Source: Puniceicoccales bacterium Verruco_01
Lineage (GTDB): Bacteria > Verrucomicrobiota > Verrucomicrobiia > Opitutales > Oceanipulchritudinaceae
Length of the DNA: 47,290 nt
NCBI GenBank assembly: GCA_001604565.1
Contig: LVBV01000009.1
Coordinates: 75,549-122,838, forward strand
Direction: 5' to 3'
Part shown: positions 27,627 through 36,249 of the stretch, in pieces
How positions within the stretch are numbered: position 1 is the first letter of the stretch
Layout: every line of letters starts with the position of its first letter
The notes under the pieces: generated by a model
Database searches by the model: none
The model's input: the letters and a program-made list of their open reading frames with translations, nothing else
Told to the model about the DNA's origin: nothing
Position numbers and translations under genes: made by a program

Positions 27627-28739
27627 ATGACCCGATCCGTTCCCCTCCTTATCATGGCCCTTACCGCTACTTATTCCGTCTTGACTCAAGCCGGATGCTG
27701 CTCTCCGGTCTCAAACCGTGCCGAGAAGGCCCTTGTCGTCGCCGCCGGTGACTCCAGCGTCCTTGTGAGTGGGCGCGCGGACGGCATCGGCACGGATTCG
27801 GTTACCCTTGGCTGGAGCGGCGCACGAATCCGTCTGCGCTTTGCGGGCAGCGAGGTCGGCATCCGCCTTGCGGACGAGCGCGGCGACAACTGGGCAGTGG
27901 CCTGGATCGACGGCGTCAAAGGGGAGAAATTCCGCCTGAACGCCCCGGACGGTTTTTACAAGCTCGCGTCCGGCCTGCCGCAGGGGGAGCACACGGTGGA
28001 AGTCGTCCGCATCACCGAGTGTGACGTGGGCCTCACGCATTTTGGCGGCTTCGTCCTCTCCCCGGGGGCGAAGGTTTTGCCCTGGGGGCCGGAAAAGCCC
28101 CGGAAAATCGAGATCATCGGCGACTCCATCACCTGCGGCTACGGCATCGAGGCGGACGACCCGAACCTGCATTTCACCCCGGAGACGGAGAACTTCTCTC
28201 TGAGCTACGCGGGCCTCACCGTCCGCGCGCTGGAGGCGGACTGGACGATCGTCTCGCGCTCGGGAATCGGAATGATCCGCAACTACGACGGCCCCCGGGA
28301 TGGGAGCGAGCATGCGATGCCGGAAGTCTTTCCGCACCTGTTTTATTTGCACGAGTCCCCGATGTGGAACCCGGCGGTCTTCACCCCGGATGTGATCTGC
28401 ATCAATATCGGCACGAACGACTTCAGTACCACCGGCTGCAATGTGGAAAAGTTCGAGGCCGCGTACGTGACTTTCGCGGGAAATCTGCTTTCCCTCTATC
28501 CGAAGGCGAAGCTGGTGCTTCTTCGCGGGCCGATGGAAAACGGCGAGCCGCTGAAGGCGTCGCTTGAGGCGATCAAGGTGCGGCTGGAGACAAACGCGCC
28601 CGGGAGAATCACGATCTTCGCAATGAGCGCGCAGGGTTCGCGCGGCTACGGCGCAGACTGGCACCCGAGCCGGGCGCAGGCCGAAGTGAATGCCGCCGAG
28701 CTCACCGCGTATCTCCGCGATCTCATGGACTGGCGGTAA
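27627..28739 (+). CDS. exported SGNH esterase, carbohydrate esterase family 2-like
   Basis: A 370-residue exported esterase. The N-terminal signal ends near QAGCC; a lipoprotein form (Cys24) is possible, but the lipobox is weak. Residues about 45-150 form the CE2-type beta-sandwich (SGARIRLRFAGSEVGIRLAD, GEHTVEVVRITE). The SGNH catalytic domain follows: GDSITCGYG with nucleophile Ser167, INIGTNDFS (Asn264), and GADWHPS with Asp344 and His346. CE2 enzymes remove acetyl groups from plant polysaccharides such as xylan or glucomannan. That would fit the secreted GH5 hydrolase at the start of the window, though they are far apart. Followed by a terminator. Confidence 0.82.
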   Translation: MTRSVPLLIMALTATYSVLTQAGCCSPVSNRAEKALVVAAGDSSVLVSGRADGIGTDSVTLGWSGARIRLRFAGSEVGIRLADERGDNWAVAWIDGVKGEKFRLNAPDGFYKLASGLPQGEHTVEVVRITECDVGLTHFGGFVLSPGAKVLPWGPEKPRKIEIIGDSITCGYGIEADDPNLHFTPETENFSLSYAGLTVRALEADWTIVSRSGIGMIRNYDGPRDGSEHAMPEVFPHLFYLHESPMWNPAVFTPDVICINIGTNDFSTTGCNVEKFEAAYVTFAGNLLSLYPKAKLVLLRGPMENGEPLKASLEAIKVRLETNAPGRITIFAMSAQGSRGYGADWHPSRAQAEVNAAELTAYLRDLMDWR

Positions 28740-28770
28740 TTTCCGGAAACGGTTCCGGCGGATGGACGCG

Positions 28771-28802
28771 AAGGGGGCGCTTCACAAGGAGCGTCCCCTT
28801 TT
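28771..28802 (+). terminator. terminator after the esterase gene
   Basis: AAGGGGGCGCT (28771-28781) pairs with AGCGTCCCCTT (28790-28800) with one G-T pair, and TTTT follows (28799-28802). On the minus strand the flank is not T-rich, so it serves mainly the plus strand. Confidence 0.65.
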
Positions 28803-28823
28803 CGTGCCCGGTGGCCGCGGACG

Positions 28824-30293
28824 TCAGTACTGGCGTCGCAGGTTCGTCGGCAGGATGCCGAGCTCCTCGCGGTACTTGGCCACGGTGCGGCGGGCGATGG
28901 TGATGCCCTCCTTGCCGAGGATCGCCACGATCTGCTGGTCGGAAAGCGGATGGGAGGCGTCCTCTCCCTCGATGATCTTTGCAAGGCGGTCCTTGACCGA
29001 GGTGTTCGAGACGCTCTCTCCGCCTTCGCCCTTGTAGCCGGGGGTGAAGAAATACTTCATCTCGAAGAGGCCGTGCGGAGTCTGGATGTATTTGTTGGCG
29101 ATGGCTCGCGAAACCGTCGTTTCGTGCACGCCCACCACATCCGCCACCTGGCTCATCGTGAGGGGCTTCAGCTTCGAGGGGCCCTGCTCGAAGAAGTCTT
29201 TCTGGAACTTCAGAATTTCGCGGGTGATGCGCTCGATCGTCTGCTGGCGCTGCTCGATGGAGGAAATGATGAATTTGCCGCTGCGGAACTTGTCTTGGAT
29301 GTAATCCTTGTCCTTCTTGGCCAGAGTGCCCTTGGCCAGAAGATCCTTGTAGGCCGGGGCGAGGCGCAGGCGCGGAATGTAGTCGTTGTTCAGGACGATG
29401 ACCCACTCGCCCATCTCGTCCTTGTACACCGTGACATCCGGGACGACGACGCGGTTGGCGTCCGCGCTGAAGCGCCTTCCCGGAGCGGGGTCGAGGGCAG
29501 CGATTTCCTCGATTGCCTCGGAGACCGCCTCCGCCGGGACACCCACGCGGCGGGCCAGTTCCGGAATCCGGCGCCGCAGGAGAAGCTCGTAATACTCCCG
29601 GATGATCTGCCAGGCGACACTTCCCTTCTTGCCGGTCGCCTCCAGCTGGATGAGCAGGCACTCGCGCAGCGACGCCGCGCCGATGCCCGGGGGCTCCAGC
29701 GTCTTCAAGAGGCGCGAGGCCTCCTGCACGTCGGCGAGCGGCAGACCGGAAGAGAGCGCCAGATCGGGCAGGGGAGTGGTGAGAAAACCGCTGTCGTCCA
29801 GACTCCCCACCACGTAATCAAAAGCATTGAGGACGCCGGGCGCGGCCTCCGTCAGCTTGGCCTGCCGTGTCAGTTCCTCCTGAAGCGACGATTCGCTCGT
29901 GATCGAATCGAAAAAGTGTTTGCGCCGCTCCTCGTCCTCCGCCGTGTAACTGTAGTTGCCGTTGTCCTCCGCCATCGACTCGCGGTAGTCCTCGTGCATC
30001 TGGTTGTACATCTCGAAGTCCCGGCTCCCGAGCTCCATCTCTTTTTCGTGTTCGGGCGTGGCGTCGGCCTCGCGGGGGGATTCCGCCTGCGGTTTGTCCG
30101 TGGCGGAGGCGTCGAGGCTCACCCCGTCCATCGGCAGTTCCTCCAGGGTGGGATTGGTCTGCAATTCCTCCAGCACCACATCCCGCAGCTCCAGCGCCGA
30201 GACCTGCAATATCTTCAGGCTCTGGCGCAACTGCGGCGCCAGAACGAGCGACTGGGTCTGTTTTTGAACCTGCTGGAATCCCTGCGACGGCAT
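28824..30293 (-). CDS. rpoN: RNA polymerase sigma-54 factor RpoN
   Basis: A 489-residue sigma-54. Region I at the N-terminus is Gln/Leu-rich (QKQTQSLVLAPQLRQSLKIL), which contacts activators and core polymerase. An acidic region II (about 55-120) follows, then the core-binding domain. The helix-turn-helix that reads the -12 element is MSQVADVVGVHETTVSRAIA, and the RpoN box that reads the -24 element is ARRTVAKYREELGILP near the C-terminus. Sigma-54 transcription needs ATP-dependent activators; none is encoded here, but an NtrB-like kinase (2.0-3.2 kb) and a candidate sigma-54 promoter before amtB (43.1 kb) are in the window. Confidence 0.97.
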   Translation of the reverse strand: MPSQGFQQVQKQTQSLVLAPQLRQSLKILQVSALELRDVVLEELQTNPTLEELPMDGVSLDASATDKPQAESPREADATPEHEKEMELGSRDFEMYNQMHEDYRESMAEDNGNYSYTAEDEERRKHFFDSITSESSLQEELTRQAKLTEAAPGVLNAFDYVVGSLDDSGFLTTPLPDLALSSGLPLADVQEASRLLKTLEPPGIGAASLRECLLIQLEATGKKGSVAWQIIREYYELLLRRRIPELARRVGVPAEAVSEAIEEIAALDPAPGRRFSADANRVVVPDVTVYKDEMGEWVIVLNNDYIPRLRLAPAYKDLLAKGTLAKKDKDYIQDKFRSGKFIISSIEQRQQTIERITREILKFQKDFFEQGPSKLKPLTMSQVADVVGVHETTVSRAIANKYIQTPHGLFEMKYFFTPGYKGEGGESVSNTSVKDRLAKIIEGEDASHPLSDQQIVAILGKEGITIARRTVAKYREELGILPTNLRRQY

Positions 30294-30397
30294 CTTTTGT
30301 TACGGCCCCCTCATAGTAGCACGGGCGACCCTATTTTCCCATTCTTCTTTCCTTCTTCAAGAACCTTCACCGTAAATTAGCACGATTCATGCTATGG

Positions 30398-30466
30398 CAG
30401 GGGCTCAAGCCCCTGCACCCGGGGATGCGCCTGCAGGCGCATCCCGATGGGGGACTTGCGTCCCCC
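30398..30466. repeat. three adjacent palindromes (REP/BIME-like element)
   Basis: Within 69 bases there are three perfect inverted repeats: CAGGGGCT-CA-AGCCCCTG (30398-30415), a fully self-complementary 24-base palindrome (30422-30445, arms GGGATGCGCCTG), and GGGGGAC-TTGC-GTCCCCC (30449-30466). The cluster lies in the gap between the divergent end of rpoN's upstream region and the ndk terminator, outside any gene. The layout resembles repetitive extragenic palindromes that occur in many copies in a genome. No second copy is visible in this window. Confidence 0.7.
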
Positions 30467-30530
30467 AAGACGCTCGCTTCGCGCGCTCCCCTGCCGAAGG
30501 CGGACGAAAAACGCCGGTTCCGTACGCGAG

Positions 30531-30558
30531 GACGCGCCCTTCGTTGGAAAGGCGCGTC
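30531..30558 (-). terminator. hairpin downstream of ndk
   Basis: GACGCGCC (30531-30538) and GGCGCGTC (30551-30558) form a perfect 8-base stem 30 bases after the ndk stop. No T-run follows, so it may terminate poorly or protect the message 3' end. Confidence 0.45.
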
Positions 30559-30588
30559 GGTGAAAAGACGGGAAGGAAAGCCGGGGAC

Positions 30589-31005
30589 TTACGCGAAGAC
30601 TTCCTCGTCCTTGAAGAAGCGCTTGATCTCCACAGCGGCGGCCTCGGGGCTGTCGGAGGCGTGGACGATGTTGAGCGACTTGTTCGTGCCCCAGTCGCCG
30701 CGGATCGTTCCGGCGGGCGCGGTGGCGGAGTTCGTGGGGCCCACGAGGTTCCGGACGCGCGCGATGACGCCGTCGCCCTTGAGGACCATTGCGATCACCG
30801 GGCGCGAGGACATGAAGCGTTCGATCTCCGGGAAGAAGGGCAGGTTTGCGATGTGGGCGTAGTGCTCGTGCAGAATCCTGCTGTCGAGCTGGATCATCTT
30901 GCAGGCGACGATTTCAAAACCGGCCTGTTCGAAGCGGCTGATCGTCGCGCCGACCTTGCGGACGGCGAAGGCGTCGGGTTTGTAGAGAATCAGTGTGCGT
31001 TCCAT
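30589..31005 (-). CDS. ndk: nucleoside diphosphate kinase
   Basis: A 138-residue NDK that balances nucleoside triphosphate pools by moving the gamma phosphate through a phosphohistidine. It has the N-terminal TLILYKPDAF, the GDGVIARVRNLVGPTNS segment and the active-site NIVHASDS with His115. Length and motifs are standard. It lies 39 bases after the stop of the 5'-3' exonuclease gene on the same strand, so the two may be transcribed together, although no functional link is known. Confidence 0.96.
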   Translation of the reverse strand: MERTLILYKPDAFAVRKVGATISRFEQAGFEIVACKMIQLDSRILHEHYAHIANLPFFPEIERFMSSRPVIAMVLKGDGVIARVRNLVGPTNSATAPAGTIRGDWGTNKSLNIVHASDSPEAAAVEIKRFFKDEEVFA

Positions 31006-31044
31006 GCCCCTGTTTTGCGTGGGGAGAGGCCTCGAAGCAAGACT

Positions 31045-31926
31045 TTACAGGGACGTCTGCGCGGCAGCGTCCACCTTCGCGAGGGCCTTTTTCATGCCGA
31101 GGTCCGTCAGGATCGCCCTCAGGGCCGCCTCGTCGCGCGGGGGTTTCGCGATGCCGGAAAGATCGACGGAAAAGTCGAGGGTGGTCATCTTCAGGTTCCG
31201 GCGCAGGTTTTCGCGCTCGTTGTACACCATTTGCTGGAAGCGCTGGGGCTTGAGGTCGCCGCAGTTGGCGATCACTCCTTCCAGACTGCCGAATTGGACG
31301 AGCCACTTCGCGGCGGTCTTCGGGCCCACGCCCTCAAGGCCGGGGATGTTGTCCGCACTGTCGCCGGTCAGGGCCAGAAGGTCCGCGATCTTCGCGGGCG
31401 GGACGCCGAATTTCTCTTCCACCCCCGCCGCGTCGAGACGCCGCCAGCCCGATTCCGCGTTTGCCGTGGCGGGCGGCAGGAGTTGGAAGACGTTCGGCAG
31501 GGTCAGGCACTGGCCGAGGTCCTTGTCGGCGCTCACGATCAGGACTTCGCGCCCGGTCAGCGAGAGGGCTTTGGCGCTCGTGGCGATGAGGTCATCCGCC
31601 TCCACGCCCTCCATTTCAATCCCGCCAAGGCCCATCGCGCGCGCGAGGGATTTGATGAAAGGTATCTGGGCGCGCAGGGCGTCGGGCATCGCGGCGCGGT
31701 TGGCCTTGTAGTCCGCCCGCAGCTCCTTCTGCCGGCGCGCTCCGCCGAGGTCGAAGAAGAGAGTTGCCTCTTCCGGTTTTTCCGCGTCCAGAACGGAATG
31801 GACGATGTTCCACCAGCCGTGGATCGCCCCCGTCGGCAGGCCGTCGGCACGCGTGAGGGTGTCCGGCATCGCGTAAAAGGCGCGGAAGACGAGGTTGTAG
31901 CCGTCGATGAGGAGCGTTTTTGCCAT
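31045..31926 (-). CDS. stand-alone 5'-3' exonuclease / flap endonuclease (PolA N-domain-like)
   Basis: A 293-residue protein equivalent to the 5'-nuclease domain of DNA polymerase I, without polymerase. The acidic metal sites are visible: LLIDGYNLVFRAF, VEADDLIAT and VSADKDLGQCL. They are followed by the helix-hairpin-helix GDSADNIPGLEGVGPKTAAKWL (about 185-206). It would remove RNA primers or 5' flaps, like ExoIX/Xni or phage T5 nuclease. ATG 31926 is chosen because it begins AKTLLIDGYN; a start 12 codons upstream at 31962 is poorer. It sits between a chemoreceptor gene and ndk on the same strand. Confidence 0.88.
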   Translation of the reverse strand: MAKTLLIDGYNLVFRAFYAMPDTLTRADGLPTGAIHGWWNIVHSVLDAEKPEEATLFFDLGGARRQKELRADYKANRAAMPDALRAQIPFIKSLARAMGLGGIEMEGVEADDLIATSAKALSLTGREVLIVSADKDLGQCLTLPNVFQLLPPATANAESGWRRLDAAGVEEKFGVPPAKIADLLALTGDSADNIPGLEGVGPKTAAKWLVQFGSLEGVIANCGDLKPQRFQQMVYNERENLRRNLKMTTLDFSVDLSGIAKPPRDEAALRAILTDLGMKKALAKVDAAAQTSL

Positions 31927-32001
31927 CGCCCGCGACAATAACGAAAAAGGCGCGTGCGGCAAACTCTGCCTCGCGCGCCCTTTCCCGGAATCGGAATCCC
32001 G

Positions 32002-33951
32002 TTACGCCTTCTTCCCCGGGACGAGGCTCTTCGACGCGGAGGGATGCGCCGTGAAGTTCCCGGACTGCCCGGCGGCAGGTTTGATGCGGCGGGGCGCTGC
32101 GGACGAGTCGGCCTCCTCCCGGCGTTCGCCCCCGTCGATGAGGGCGAAGAGTTCCATGACATGGGCGCGCATCTCGCTCGACTGCGCGTGGAGCTCCTCG
32201 ACGGTGGAGGCGTTTTCCTCGGCCTGCGCGGCGGCGGCCTGCGTCGATTTGTCGATGTTGCTCATCGCGTCGGAAATCTGGGAGACGCCGCGCTCCTGTT
32301 CCTGCCCGGCGCTGGAAATGCTGGAGATGAGCGCGCCCACCTGCTGGGTTTTGGCCGTGATCTGGCTGAAGCTTTCCGACACCCGTGTGCAGAGGGCCGC
32401 GCCGCGTTCCGCGCGCTGGACGGATTTTTCGATCTGCGTAGAGGTTTCCCGGGCGGCGTCGGCGCTGCGCTGGGCGAGGCTGCGCACCTCGTCGGCCACG
32501 ACGGCGAAGCCCGCGCCCGCCTCGCCCGCGCGCGCGGCCTCGATGGCGGCGTTGAGGGCCAGAATGTTGGTCTGGAAGGCGATCTCGTCGATCGACTTGA
32601 CGATCTGCGCCACCTGTTTGGAGCCCTCCTGAATCTCCTTCATGGCATCGACCAGCGCGCTCATTTCCCGCTGGCTTGCCTCGGCGGCCTGATTCGTCTC
32701 CCCGGCGAGCTGGTTCGCCTCGCGGGCATTGTCCGCGTTTGCCCGCACCATCGAGGTCAATTCCTCGCAGGAGGAACTGGTTTCCTCCACGGCGGCGGCC
32801 TGCTCGCTTGTGTTCTGAGCGAGGATGTTCGTGGATTCGTTGATCTCCTGCGCGGCCTCGGCGATCTGCGAGGCGCCGTCCTGAAGGCCTTCCGCGACGA
32901 CGTGGATCGGTTTCGAGACGCCGTGGGAGATCCAGAAGAGAACCCCGAAGAGCGCCGCCGTCACGATGGTGCCGATGAAAATGCTGATATTGCGCATCTC
33001 GCGGACAGGGGCGAGCATCTCCGTCTTCGAGAGGTTGGCAATGACGCTCCATGGTGTCCCGGTCTTGCCCAGGACGATCGGCAGGGCGATGCGGAAGGCG
33101 TCGGCCTTCATCTCCGCGGAATGATTCTCCGCCTCGAAGGCGCGTCCCGCCGCGATGTCGCCGAGGTAGTTCTTCGCCCACGGTGCCTTGTCCACGAAAG
33201 GCATGCCAAGACGCGACGAATCGGGGTGAGCCGCGCAGATGCCCGTCTGCGAGACCACCGCGATGAACCCGCTTTTTCCGAGGCGGTCGGTGGTGGTAAG
33301 ACTGCGGAGGGTATCCATCGAGAGGTCGATGCCCACTGCGCCCACGATGCGGCCCTCGGCGCGCATGGGGATGACGACGGAGGTCATGAGAACTTTCTTC
33401 CCCCCGGTTTCGTAAAGGAACGGCTCCAGAATGGTCTCCTTGTTGCGGCGCAGGGGCTGGACGTAATAGTCCTGCGAGGCATATCCTTCCAGCGCCTCCA
33501 CGGCGACAGATCCGCCGATGCGGTTCCAGTAGGGGCAGAAACTACCTTTGGAATCGCTGTCCGGCTTGCCGACAAACTCGCTGTCCCGGTTGTCGAAGGC
33601 GCCGGGTTCGAAACACACCCAGACGCCCGTCGCGTCCGGCAGGCGTTCCAGCGTGCTTTTGAGCAGCGCATTCACCATCGGACGGGAGGGGTTTTCCTCC
33701 GAGCGCATTGAAAGGATCGAGGTGGACAATACCTGCGTCGTCTCCAGATAGCCGCCGAGGAGTCCCTCGATCCGCGCGCCCTGACTCTGCGCCGTCTCGC
33801 GCGCCGTGTTTTTCACCTGCTCAGTGAATACACGGTTGTTGCGCACGGTGATCGTGCCGACGAGAAGGCAGAGGCCGATGATTGCCGAGCCGCCGATCAA
33901 AAGGAGCATGCGTCCGCGCAGCCCGAGTTTGCGTAAATGGTTATTTAGCAT
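32002..33951 (-). CDS. methyl-accepting chemotaxis protein with periplasmic double-Cache-type sensor
   Basis: A 649-residue transmembrane chemoreceptor. A first membrane helix (about 13-36) leads into a periplasmic domain (about 40-325) of dCache_1 type. That domain contains [28 protein letters not shown] and, in its membrane-proximal half, [13 protein letters not shown] second membrane helix (about 327-350) follows. The cytoplasmic coiled coil carries the signalling tip [20 protein letters not shown] and [16 protein letters not shown]. dCache domains commonly bind amino acids or organic acids; the ligand is unknown. The tail is Lys/Arg/Ser-rich and lacks a CheR-binding pentapeptide. ATG 33951 has AGG seven bases upstream. 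Confidence 0.92.
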   Translation of the reverse strand: MLNNHLRKLGLRGRMLLLIGGSAIIGLCLLVGTITVRNNRVFTEQVKNTARETAQSQGARIEGLLGGYLETTQVLSTSILSMRSEENPSRPMVNALLKSTLERLPDATGVWVCFEPGAFDNRDSEFVGKPDSDSKGSFCPYWNRIGGSVAVEALEGYASQDYYVQPLRRNKETILEPFLYETGGKKVLMTSVVIPMRAEGRIVGAVGIDLSMDTLRSLTTTDRLGKSGFIAVVSQTGICAAHPDSSRLGMPFVDKAPWAKNYLGDIAAGRAFEAENHSAEMKADAFRIALPIVLGKTGTPWSVIANLSKTEMLAPVREMRNISIFIGTIVTAALFGVLFWISHGVSKPIHVVAEGLQDGASQIAEAAQEINESTNILAQNTSEQAAAVEETSSSCEELTSMVRANADNAREANQLAGETNQAAEASQREMSALVDAMKEIQEGSKQVAQIVKSIDEIAFQTNILALNAAIEAARAGEAGAGFAVVADEVRSLAQRSADAARETSTQIEKSVQRAERGAALCTRVSESFSQITAKTQQVGALISSISSAGQEQERGVSQISDAMSNIDKSTQAAAAQAEENASTVEELHAQSSEMRAHVMELFALIDGGERREEADSSAAPRRIKPAAGQSGNFTAHPSASKSLVPGKKA

Positions 33952-34250
33952 AATGATACCTGCGCATACAAGCCGGCCTTCCACCGGGGGCAAGATTTTT
34001 CACTATCTCTATAAGATAATGGATTTCAAAAACTGCGCAAGTGGTGGCTCGGTTATGTAACCTCCTTTTTATCAATATTAAACGAGCTTTGGCGTGGATG
34101 TGCGAAAACTGTAAAAATGGCAGGTCGTCCCTCCGGGCGCCGTTTGACCGCCAACCACATCGGTCCTCTTTTTGCCGCCCAGGCCTTGCCAGAATCCCTC
34201 CATTCTTCTTATCCTTCCCGCACAACTCACAACCAACAAGGACTATTCCC

Positions 34251-34559
34251 ATGCCCGGCGTCGGCAAACTGCTCAAACAAGCCCAGAAAATGCAGCGGAA
34301 AATGGAGGAGCTCACCCAGGAGCTCGCCAAAAAGGACATCGAGGTTTCCGCCGCGGGCGGCGCCGTCAAGGTCCGCATGAGTCTCCAGCAGGAGCTCAAG
34401 GGCATTGTGATCGACCCCGAGTTCCTCAAGGAGGATGCCGGGATGGTGCAGGACACCCTCACCGAGGCGGTGCGCGAGGCCCTGACCAAGAGCAAGGCCG
34501 ATAGCCAGAAGGCGATGAGCGAGATCACCTCGGGCCTGTCCCTGCCGGGAATGATGTGA
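34251..34559 (+). CDS. YbaB/EbfC nucleoid-associated protein
   Basis: A 102-residue YbaB/EbfC protein, a small dimeric DNA-binding protein. It begins MPGVGKLLKQAQKMQRKMEE and has the central VSAAGGAVKVRMSLQQELKG strands and a C-terminal SEITSGLSLPGMM, all typical. YbaB is very often followed by recR, as here: its TGA overlaps the recR GTG by four bases. AAGGA stands nine bases before ATG 34251. The upstream 299-base gap to the divergent chemoreceptor is AT-rich but contains no gene. Confidence 0.93.
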   Translation: MPGVGKLLKQAQKMQRKMEELTQELAKKDIEVSAAGGAVKVRMSLQQELKGIVIDPEFLKEDAGMVQDTLTEAVREALTKSKADSQKAMSEITSGLSLPGMM

Positions 34560-35164
34560 CGGCCTCCTTCGACAGATTGCAGCAGGTGCTGCGGCGGCTG
34601 CCGGGCCTTGGATACCGCTCGGCGGAGCGCATCGCGCTCTATTTGTCCGTGGAGCACCCGGAAAAGTCCCCGGAGCTGGCGCAGGCCCTCGCGGAGGCGT
34701 CGGAAAAAATCGGGCGCTGCGCCGTCTGCGGCAACATGGCGGACAAGCCCGGCGACGGGTCGCAGCCGCTCTGCGACATTTGCGCCAATCCCGTGCGGGA
34801 GGCGTCGCTCGTGTGCGTGGTGGAGAGCGTGCCGGACTTGCTCGCCATCGAGAAATCCGGCGCGTACCGGGGTGTTTTCCACGTTCTGCACGGGCGGCTT
34901 TCCCCCGTGAAGGGCGTGGGTCCGGTCCAGCTCAACCTTGCGAGCCTTTCGGAGCGCATCGCCTCGGGAAAGGTGACGGAACTGATTCTCGCGCTTTCGA
35001 GCGATGTGGAGAGCGAGGCCACTTGCCACTACATTCAGGACGAGGTCGTGAAGGGACGAGTGAAGCTTTCGCGCATCGGCTTCGGCCTGCCGAGCGGAAC
35101 CCTCATCGGCTATGCGGACGCGACGACGCTGCGGAGCGCCCTGGATTCACGCAAGGGACTCTGA
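34556..35164 (+). CDS. recR: recombination mediator protein RecR
   Basis: A 202-residue RecR that, with RecO and RecF, loads RecA on gapped DNA. The N-terminal helix-hairpin-helix has LRRLPGLGYRSAERIALYL; the zinc finger is CAVCGNMADK with CDIC; the Toprim domain has VCVVESVPDLLAIEKSGAYR. It starts with GTG 34556, overlapping the ybaB stop, so translation is coupled. recF is also in this window but in a different operon. A nudix hydrolase gene begins three bases after its stop. Confidence 0.95.
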   Translation: MTASFDRLQQVLRRLPGLGYRSAERIALYLSVEHPEKSPELAQALAEASEKIGRCAVCGNMADKPGDGSQPLCDICANPVREASLVCVVESVPDLLAIEKSGAYRGVFHVLHGRLSPVKGVGPVQLNLASLSERIASGKVTELILALSSDVESEATCHYIQDEVVKGRVKLSRIGFGLPSGTLIGYADATTLRSALDSRKGL

Positions 35165-35167
35165 ACC

Positions 35168-35746
35168 ATGACGGAAGGTCAGGAACCGCATCCAGCCTTG
35201 TGGCGCACTCTTTCCTCGCGTCCGCTCGCGGACTGCCGGGTCTTCCGCGTGGACATCGAGAAGGCCGAGAATCCGCAAACGGGGCAGTCGGGAGATTTTT
35301 CGATCATCCGCGCGCCGGACTGGGTGGTGGCCCTTGCCTCGCCGGAGCCGGGAAAATTTCTGATGGTGGAGCAGTACCGCTTCGGGTCGCACTCTCTTTC
35401 CCTCGAATTCCCCGCAGGGTGTCTTGAAAAGGGCGAGGAGATCGTGGCCGGCGCCGTGCGCGAACTGGCCGAGGAGACCGGTTACGCGCCGACGATCCCC
35501 GGTAGGGTGATCGGCAGCTTCCTGCCCAATCCCGCCCTTCAGGACAATGCCTGCCACGTGGTCCTTTTTGAAAAAGTGGAACGGACGGACGCGGCACATC
35601 CCGACGAACTGGAGGAGCTGACCCTTTCGATTCGCGGCCTTCGCGAGATCCGCGCCCTGGCGCTTTCCGGCGGCATCGTCCACGGCATGGCGCACGCGGC
35701 GCTCTTTTTCCTCGATGCGGGGGAATCGTCTTTCAAGCGTGATTGA
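35168..35746 (+). CDS. NUDIX hydrolase, ADP-ribose pyrophosphatase-like
   Basis: A 192-residue nudix protein. The nudix box spans about 84-106, from GCLEKGEE to RELAEETGY, giving all the Glu and Arg ligands (GX5EX7REUXEEXGU, with Tyr at the last position). The preceding VEQYRFGSHSLSLEFPAG segment is typical of ADP-ribose pyrophosphatases, which split ADP-ribose or related nucleotide sugars. It is the third gene of the ybaB-recR-nudix operon, three bases after recR, and is followed by a strong terminator. Confidence 0.88.
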   Translation: MTEGQEPHPALWRTLSSRPLADCRVFRVDIEKAENPQTGQSGDFSIIRAPDWVVALASPEPGKFLMVEQYRFGSHSLSLEFPAGCLEKGEEIVAGAVRELAEETGYAPTIPGRVIGSFLPNPALQDNACHVVLFEKVERTDAAHPDELEELTLSIRGLREIRALALSGGIVHGMAHAALFFLDAGESSFKRD

Positions 35747-35772
35747 AGACGTTCCTGCATATTTCAGTACGC

Positions 35773-35806
35773 AAAAAGGGCGACCGGAGAGACGGTCGCC
35801 CTTTTT
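35773..35806. terminator. strong bidirectional terminator
   Basis: A perfect 14-base stem (35773-35786 with 35793-35806, core GGGCGACCG/CGGTCGCCC) with a six-base GAGAGA loop, flanked by AAAAA on the left and TTTTT on the right. It ends the ybaB-recR-nudix operon on the plus strand and can also stop transcripts from the convergent Fur-family gene. Confidence 0.93.
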
Positions 35807-35871
35807 GATTGATTGGGAAAGCGGAAGAGTGCGCCGGCGATGCCTGACGCAGGGAACGTTGCAAGAGAGAG

Positions 35872-36249
35872 TTACTTTCCTTCGAATTCGCCGAAGCAGA
35901 TGATCTGGAAGCGTTCCAGCTTGAAGCCTTCCGGGAGGGTGGGCTTGAAGTCGCCGAGCTTCGGGTCGATCGTGTAAACGCGGTCCGTCTTTTCGCAGAT
36001 GAAAAGATGGGGCTTCTTGTCGGACGGGGGCTGGTAGCGAGGGGCCTGGCCGGGAAGTTCCACGGGGTCGAGCTCGCCCTTTTCAACCATCGTCTTGATG
36101 TTGCGGTACACTGTGGCGATGCCGAGGTTCGGCACCTCATCGCAGGCGATCTCAAGGATTTCCTTGGGACCGACCGGACGGTTCGCCTTTTCGATCGCAC
36201 GCTTGATCGCGTTGCGTTGTTTCGTCTCTCTGAAGATTTTGTTACTCAT
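35872..36249 (-). CDS. Fur-family transcriptional regulator lacking the usual metal ligands
   Basis: A 125-residue protein whose N-terminal winged helix is clearly Fur-like: RETKQRNAIKRAIEKANRPV, then PKEILEIACDEVPNLG and IATVYRNIKTMVEKGEL. In the C-terminal half, Fur and PerR carry a His cluster (HHHxxxxC) and CxxC zinc cysteines. Here the matching region reads KKPHLFICEKTDRVYTI, with a single His81 and Cys85, and the second Cys of CxxC is Thr88. The C-terminal His/Cys pairs are also absent (LERFQIICFGEF). It may bind DNA without sensing a metal, or sense something else. ATG 36249 follows GGAA. Convergent with the nudix gene. Confidence 0.85.
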   Translation of the reverse strand: MSNKIFRETKQRNAIKRAIEKANRPVGPKEILEIACDEVPNLGIATVYRNIKTMVEKGELDPVELPGQAPRYQPPSDKKPHLFICEKTDRVYTIDPKLGDFKPTLPEGFKLERFQIICFGEFEGK

